64,000 nucleotides of DNA from positions 31,993,708 through 32,057,707 of the forward strand of contig CM023532.1 of assembly GCA_013350335.1 (NCBI GenBank). The letters run 5' to 3'. The position numbers were made by a program, and so were the translations under genes. This DNA comes from Chimonanthus salicifolius. Taxonomy: Eukaryota > Streptophyta > Magnoliopsida > Laurales > Calycanthaceae. Below, one piece after another: positions 58,275 through 64,000 of this stretch. Each line of letters starts with the position of its first letter. The stretch's first letter is position 1. The notes beneath the pieces were generated by a model that did not search any database, was not told where the DNA came from, and saw nothing but the letters and a program-made list of their open reading frames with translations.

Positions 58275-58706
58275 CTATACACTTGTTTTTTATTTTTTGG
58301 ATGAACTTACCATTCTAACTCCCCGTATAAATTCATTCGAAGGAACTTTCAGTTCATGCTCAGTTCGTTCGAATGAATATACTCATCCGAATGAATATCT
58401 TAATGTAATTTTCATTCTTTGGAACAAATGTTCATTCATTCGAACAGTTTAGTTCATTCGAATGAATGAGTCGAACTTTGTGAAAGATTGACATATATAT
58501 GTCCATTCGTTCGAATGAGATGTCATTCACTCTAATGAACTAAATTGTTTATTCGAACGAATGAACAAAAACAAATTGAAGTATTTGTTTGGATGACTGT
58601 ATTCATGTGAACGAATTGAAAATGAACTGACAGTTCATTCGAATGAATTAAAACGCATGAGTAGAATAGTAATTTCACCCAAAAAATTAAAAATAGATAT
58701 GTAAAG
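58275..58706. mobile_element. Foldback element with repeated TTCATTCGAATGAA palindromes
   Basis: The outer arms are inverted repeats: left CTATACACTTG ... TTTTTTGGATGAACTTACCATTCTA (58275-58317) against the complement of the right arm (58660-58706). The interior has about ten variants of the 14-bp palindrome TTCATTCGAATGAA (e.g. 58369, 58452, 58504, 58551, 58632). No coding frame. Confidence 0.75.
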
Positions 58707-59619
58707 ATAGAAAATTTGAGTGCCTTTATAACCCATCTAAATTTAATAACTGTAGATATTTTTATAAATGGAGAAAATTCTAGTTTTCTACTAAAACAAA
58801 TCTCTCACTTTCCCATCCAATCTCATCTTCCATTAATGGGTCATCGTCAGGTAGGTCACAGTCCAAATAATGTTTGCAATTGCTTGATTTTATGGGATCG
58901 GGGCTTGAATGACACTTTTGCTAACCTTTAAAAGAAGATGATTGATTGGACACCACTCACTTTGCTTTGGTACCCTATTGATTTGAATCTTACACGTGTA
59001 TTATTAATTTTGTTTTATAACCTGGTATCTCTGTTCGTGACAAATTTTAATTGTAAATTTCGATTAAGTCTACATAAAGTGATATTATTGAAATAAGATG
59101 TAAATCAGACTCAACACCATAGTTTATGAGTTAGAAATCTTTCATGTCAGGTCAATCCTTGAAGTTAAATAATACATATTTATTAATAATACACGTGTAT
59201 TATCAATTTTCACACCAAATCATTTAACCATTTATGACTGTGATAGTATCGAGCTTTTTCAACTTTGATTAAGAAGAATTTGAAACAGTATATTGTTTCA
59301 TAACTTAAAATTTTATTAACCCAAGTACAGTCAACTTAAATTATAAAAGACTTTATGACTTTTTAAACTATAATTTACACCAAACACCAAATTCCACCAT
59401 AAAAATGATTAAATCCAATCACAAATCATTTCTCGCATAATTCTTTCATATTTTTTTCCTTACCAGTTTCTATTACATACATCTAATTCTCCATATCACA
59501 AAAAAAAAAAAAGTTGCATACAGTAATAGAAAAAGATCTCTTCCTTCAAAGGAAAATGCAATCAATATAAATATATTCATGTACATATTAGAGAAAACAA
59601 AACAAAAAAAAGAAGGAGA
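58707..59619. other. Spacer and 3' flank of the second peptide gene
   Basis: No gene supported; the last part is likely 3' UTR of the minus-strand gene ending at 59620. Confidence 0.5.
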
Positions 59620-59949
59620 TCAATGGCCCGCGCCGGGGCTTGGGGATGACTGTAACTGTCTGAAATCTTGATCAAACGCTGAGGTTTCTCGCAGGAGATG
59701 CCTTGTCAAAACAGGCGAACGGTGGCCTCGGCGGCTCGGCCCGGAAGGCGGGATCGAGCCCTTAGCTAGCACATGGAAAACTGAGTGCGAAATAGGCTTT
59801 TGGTGCAATATGGGTCTAGTCAAGGCTTCATTTGTCGGAGTTGGCATTGTCGCCGGACTCATCCTTGCCGCAGCGGCACCGACTGCCATGAAAATCAGTA
59901 GCGTGTTTACGTTGAAGATGCATGCTCGCGCAGGAGAGATGCCGGCCAT
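59620..59949 (-). CDS. IDA/PIP-like secreted peptide precursor (copy 2)
   Basis: Intronless 109 aa precursor, GC-richer than its surroundings. Residues 1-28 fit a signal peptide (hydrophobic core NTLLIFMAVGAAAA). Two peptide motifs are present. The internal LAKGSIPPSGPSRRGH (61-76) carries the PPSGPS(R/K)R core typical of IDA/IDL peptides. The C-terminal FRQLQSSPSPGAGH (96-109) is of PIP/PIPL type, ending in GH at the stop. The same order and spacing as in the 52125-52448 gene show that the two are paralogues; copy 2 keeps the canonical SGPS that copy 1 has lost. Predicted role: apoplastic signalling peptide(s) for HAESA/RLK7-class receptor kinases, by family knowledge. The minus-strand start ATG lies about 45 bases downstream of a TATA box. 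Confidence 0.88.
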   Translation of the reverse strand: MAGISPARACIFNVNTLLIFMAVGAAAARMSPATMPTPTNEALTRPILHQKPISHSVFHVLAKGSIPPSGPSRRGHRSPVLTRHLLRETSAFDQDFRQLQSSPSPGAGH

Positions 59950-59994
59950 GGGGACTTCAAAAAGAGTATGTGGACAATTGAATGTGGCACCAAT

Positions 59995-60002
59995 TTTATA
60001 TA
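59995..60002 (-). promoter_or_regulatory. TATA box of the second peptide precursor gene
   Basis: TATATAAA on the minus strand, 46 bases before the ATG at 59949. It predicts a short leader of about 15 bases. Confidence 0.65.
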
Positions 60003-61200
60003 GAGGGAGAACTTTGACAGTGCCCCCAATTTTCCAATGAATTCAGGTCTGATGTTAGAGGCAAACCCACTAAAGATTAAAGTTAGACACTCCAAAGGAA
60101 ATAAGCTATTTTAGTGGGGCCCAAACAGGTGATGAGGGCAATTTTGGGCTTTTATAGTGGGCCCATGCCATTCCCCACTTAGAAAGTTTCTTCGGTACTT
60201 GGGTGACAAATAAAGGAACTTTATATTTTAGAATAAAGAAAAAAGAAAAAGTGAGGATCTAAGAAGTTGCAGAAGGAAGAAAATTGGTCCATATAAAAAG
60301 GACTGATGGCAATTTCTTTAGATTGTAACATGTCCCAACTTCCATGAAATTAGTGAGATGACACTTTTCTTGGTCCTAAGCATCCAATCTCTATCAACTT
60401 TCTTATCTCAATTCCTTCTTCTCAAGGGGGGCTTTACCCTAAGTAGATTGGGTCTTTTTATATTTGATTATTTTTTTATTCGTGTATAAAATTATTTATC
60501 TCTCAAAATATTTGTTCTATTTCAAAAAAAAAAATTATTTCTTAAAAATAAAGTAAATATAACTTTGATTTAATATAAAAATAAAATAATAGAACAAGTA
60601 ATTCAAGATAATTTTAAAATTCATATAAGACAGTATATTTTAAAAATTAATTATTAAAATATTAGAATGTCGCACATTATATTATATTATATACTCTCGT
60701 ATCAGACATAAACAAGCGTTCGTTGAGTGATTTTTAGATTTTATACGGTGGGTAAAGTCAGAATTGGCGACCCTTCACCAACTGGACAGTTAGATTGTCC
60801 AATTCTTGTGATGTGTGGACGAAGCTAATACACTCTGCCGCGTGTACGGTAGAGAAGAGAGCATGAACATTTGAAATTCTGTCAAGTCGCTGTCAATAGG
60901 TATATGGAAGAAGAAGAAGAAGAAGAAAAAAAAAAAAAAAGAATATTTGACTTTGCCCGTTTGGAGACGTGCATGGGTGAGTCATGCCAACTGAAATGAG
61001 TAGGCTGCATACACTGAACATGGATAGCCCTAATTTTTCTGGTCAAGTGTCTTGGGCTCCTTGAAAATGCAAAGTATGGTAGTCCATCAATCAATTTACA
61101 GCCACCCACTCTCATCCTCATGCTAATGAGAAATAATTTGAGTAGGATTGACAATGGGTGGGTCAACTCAAATTTCATCAAATTTAAATTTAATTAATTA
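60003..61200. other. Spacer
   Basis: No gene supported. AT-rich sequence at about 60500-60650 contains TCATATAAGACAGTATATTTTAAAA, which resembles the inside of the Stowaway at 32728-32900 and may be a decayed relative. An (AAG)n run lies at 60909-60927. Confidence 0.45.
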
Positions 61201-61202
61201 TA

Positions 61203-61562
61203 AGGTGTAGTTTAACTGATAATCTCTCGTATCAGAAAACGAGAAATGTCAGATTTGAGCTCCCATGGCCTCTCTGGTGTGCCTTAACAGCATTGGATAT
61301 CACTCACGGGGGTTTTACATTGGTTATCGCGATTTCCCACTAGGGGTACAAATCTCAGCAAATACACATCATTAGTACATGCAACATATCCTCCAATACG
61401 ATTTTAAACCATCGATTTTTTTCCCCAAAAAAAATAAGAGAGAGAGAGAAAAAGATATCGACTGATCAACCGAAATTCGAGATACTGAGATATCGGCCGA
61501 GACACCAATATCTCGGTATAAGCATTTTTTTTTACCCATGTTTTCCACACGTAAATTTAAAA
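61203..61562 (+). mobile_element. SINE family A copy, split by a MITE
   Basis: Left part: GTGTAGTTTAACTGATAATC, AGATTTGAGCTCCCATGGCC, GGTGTGCC, CACGGGGGTTTTAC and GATTTCCCAC to 61340. The right part resumes TTTTCCACACGTAAATTTAA with an A-rich tail. Confidence 0.75.
61341..61540. mobile_element. TATCGGCC-family MITE nested in a SINE
   Basis: 200 bp, from TAGGGGTACAAATCTCAGC to TTTTTTTTTACCCATG, with GAGATATCGGCCGAGACACC and related motifs inside. Flanking 8-mers TTTCCCAC (61333-61340) and TTTTCCAC (61541-61548) differ at one base, consistent with an 8-bp hAT duplication. Confidence 0.75.
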
Positions 61563-62520
61563 AAATATATATATTACTTAACAATGTCAAGAAATAACAT
61601 TTGAGTAGAGTTCAAAATGGGTCATGTTGAGTGGGGCTATTCAGCTATGAAAAATTGGCTTGATATAGGATCAGTACTGGGCTCGTGTTTGGGCCTTCTA
61701 TTTTACTCTTATCATAGAAACGCAAGATTAAAATAATTCAATAAATTAATTTTATTTTATATAGTTTATTAGTCTCTATAATAATATATTCATCTATGTA
61801 ATTTTTAATTATATCATCTCTATAATAATGTATTCATCTGCTTAATTTTTTAATTATATAATATAATTTACTCTAAAATATATCCTCTCAAAATACTAGA
61901 ACTTTTAAACTGAATAAAAATCAGTTTGACAAAGGAATGATCGATGCCTATCCTCATCTTGACGTTGAATTCCACTCCTAAAAACTAGGGTTTGAAGAAT
62001 TTAATTTTTTTTAAGTAGGCTTAGTAGATAATCACAGATCAAATTAGAAGTGATTGGTATTGGGCCCACCATATCTCAAATTCATCAAAGGTTAGACCAG
62101 CCGACCCTCTCACCGTCGAAGAGAATGTACCTTGTGCCTCATGGCATGCCACAGTAACCTTGTGAACTTAAAAGTAAATTTTTTTTGTCTAATTCAAGAT
62201 TTCTCATGCCACAGTAACCTTGTAAACCTAAAAGTAAATTTTTTTTTTCTAATTCAAGAATTCTCATGTTAAAGCTTTAATTCATCCTTAATTTGATAAA
62301 CATTGTTGTAATTTAAATGGAAAATTACTATTGCGAAGTTCATTTTGGATTACTAGGATGAGTTGGTTTAGAAGAGTAATTATTGTCTTGTTACGGATGA
62401 TGAACACCAACTTGAATAAATCATTTTAATATGATTTTAAAGGTTATAAAACCTTTCATCATTGATAAAACTTTTGACAAGTCACATGACTCACAGCAAA
62501 TTAATTCTCAACTCATAATT
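61563..62520. other. Spacer with a small tandem repeat
   Basis: No gene. A 60-bp unit starting CATGCCACAGTAACCTTGT is duplicated at 62145 and 62205, each ending in TCTAATTCAAGA. Confidence 0.6.
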
Positions 62521-62525
62521 TCTCT

Positions 62526-62690
62526 TTTTTTTTTTAATTTACGTGTGGAAAACGGCGGGTTACCCAATGTAAAATGCCCATGGGTGAGCCCACTACCCCT
62601 AGGGCACACTAACGTTAAGTCATCGAAGTTCGAACTTGCAATCACCCACTTCCTGAGGTGAGAGACAACCAGTTGAACTAAATCCATGTA
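62526..62690 (-). mobile_element. SINE family A copy
   Basis: On the minus strand: ATTTAGTTCAACTGGTTGTC (A-box head), GCAAGTTCGAACTTCG (B-box), GTGTGCCCTAGGGGTAGTGG, GGTAACCCGCC and CCACACGTAAATT, followed by an A tail (plus-strand T run 62526-62535). No insertion. Confidence 0.85.
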
Positions 62691-64000
62691 GGTGATATAT
62701 TTGAATTTTTTAATTTATTTTAAAGATATTTGAAATAACATGATCGTCGCAGGCTTGTGAGGCCCACATGATTAGCTGTAACTAATGATGGGGCTAAAAT
62801 ATTAAAAGTTAACTTAATGTAAAGCTTTTATAAATTTGATTTAGGGTTATAAATGAAAGTTTAGACTTCGCATCAAGCAGCTAGCTAGCAAACACTTTAA
62901 TTCAGGAAGTAAAGGTCTGAAGTGTGAATCTTTTAATCACTCGATGTTCAAGGTTTGTGGGGATTTTAGGATTCTCTATCGTAAAAAAAAAAAAAATGAA
63001 AAGTATAATTGTGATTACTTCTTTTTCAACCAACTATTTATCATAGCTGATTATAGGAACAATGAAAATTTTGCACATAAGAGACGTATATTAAAAGACA
63101 AAAAATCTTAATATCCCTATCAATATTCATGTATCACATGCATTTCATATGTTAAAAATGCCACAAGTGATCCTCACTCTCCCTCATTAGGGAATATTTC
63201 TTCATTTTTAAGCTAAAGTGTTGCTTGAAAATGAATCTAAATCCTACGTAAACAAACCCATTAGCATCTTGAAGAAAAAATAAATAAATGAAAGCAAAAT
63301 GATGAAGATTGGAAATGGTATCTCTAATGAATTCATCACGTTTTTTTTTTCAATGTTTTGATAGGTTTATTTTCGCTTTTGAGTACCAAAATTACGCACA
63401 ATATAGATTACTTGTAAATTTTACCACTATGAACGAAGGACCAACGACGTTCGCTAGAGGAGGAGGACGAGGAGCTAATTCTGATGAAATTGAATGATTA
63501 CGAGAAACACAATGAGACAAAGCCTAAAGGGGAGAGATCTCTATCAAATTTGAATGTGTTTCATCTTAATCCTGTTCGAGTTGAAATTAATCCAAAAACT
63601 AATCGCATTTTGACCATCTATTTTTAGACCCATGAAAATCATAATTTTTCAAATGAACCCAATCTCATATATTGGGACCGACCCAACTGAGGCCTACATG
63701 CCAAGTGAAAGCATTTCTATAGCTTATGGTATAAATTATAGTATATGTATCAGACAGATCAAAATATCGCCAACCTGTCAAAACTAAAGTGATCTCGTTT
63801 CAAATTTGAATTCGTCTCTATCAATCAATTGTATATCTATGATGGGCCACATTCAGATGACCCACACAATTCATATGATGGGCCATATTTAAAAAGATCC
63901 ACGGGCACACTAGAAATGTTGTAAAGTCTAAACACAAGGCTTATATTCCATCTATTTGAAATTGAGACACAATTTATTTGAATGGATCATTCAATCACAA
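62691..64000. other. AT-rich spacer to the window end
   Basis: No gene supported. A short frame (63309-63497) ends in a Gly/Arg-rich stretch (ARGGGRGANSDEIE), with a TTTTTTTTTTCAATGTTTTGATAG acceptor-like sequence just before it. It could be a gene fragment or an exon of a gene beyond the window, but nothing confirms this. Confidence 0.4.

Overview
The window is nuclear DNA of a flowering plant. GT-AG introns (1.4 kb up to 4.0 kb), plant-only gene families (BZR/BES1, class A4 heat-stress factor, IDA/PIP-type peptide precursors) and long AT-rich spacers full of SINEs and MITEs all point that way. The exact lineage cannot be read from the sequence; a dicot-like angiosperm is as far as I would go. 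There is no bacterial, organellar or viral gene content.

Layout. 1-2.2 kb: spacer, then a U6 snRNA-like gene on the minus strand with a good Pol III promoter but a damaged core. 3.37-3.98 kb: a two-exon, minus-strand gene for a secreted 8-cysteine peptide. 5.77-13.75 kb: a five-exon FYVE + SYLF gene (535 aa, plus strand) with a hAT-type MITE in intron 3 and tandem repeats in intron 4. 14.3-15.8 kb: a decayed LINE. 17.27-22.27 kb: a two-exon BES1/BZR1-homologue (BEH4-like, 333 aa, minus strand) split by a 4.0 kb intron containing a SINE. 22.3-39.3 kb: a 17 kb gene desert of AT-rich DNA and mobile elements. The largest is a 2.3 kb TIR element carrying a 158-bp tandem array. 39.4-42.98 kb: a class A4 heat-stress factor (HSFA4-like, 444 aa, plus strand). 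44.5-45.2 kb: a possible solo LTR. 52.1-52.4 kb (plus) and 59.6-59.9 kb (minus): two tail-to-tail paralogous IDA/PIP-like peptide precursors separated by foldback MITEs and SINEs. After 60 kb: repeats and spacer only.

The genes do not form an operon or obvious cluster. They are separate units for endosomal lipid binding (FYVE-SYLF), brassinosteroid transcription (BEH4-like), stress transcription (HSFA4-like) and secreted peptides (the cysteine-rich peptide and the two IDA/PIP-like precursors). All four multi-exon models keep one open frame across every proposed junction, and three (FYVE-SYLF, BEH4-like, HSFA4-like) also rebuild unbroken conserved domains there; this is the strongest evidence for them.

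The most interesting structure is in the repeats: (1) a 158-bp array arranged as 316-bp dimers, each unit containing a copy of the element's own end; (2) a TATCGGCCGATA-rich hAT-like MITE family found inside the same SINE family three times, once with a perfect 8-bp target duplication; (3) several separate foldback elements able to form long hairpins; (4) the U6 copy with promoter and terminator kept but the catalytic AGC triad and six core bases lost.
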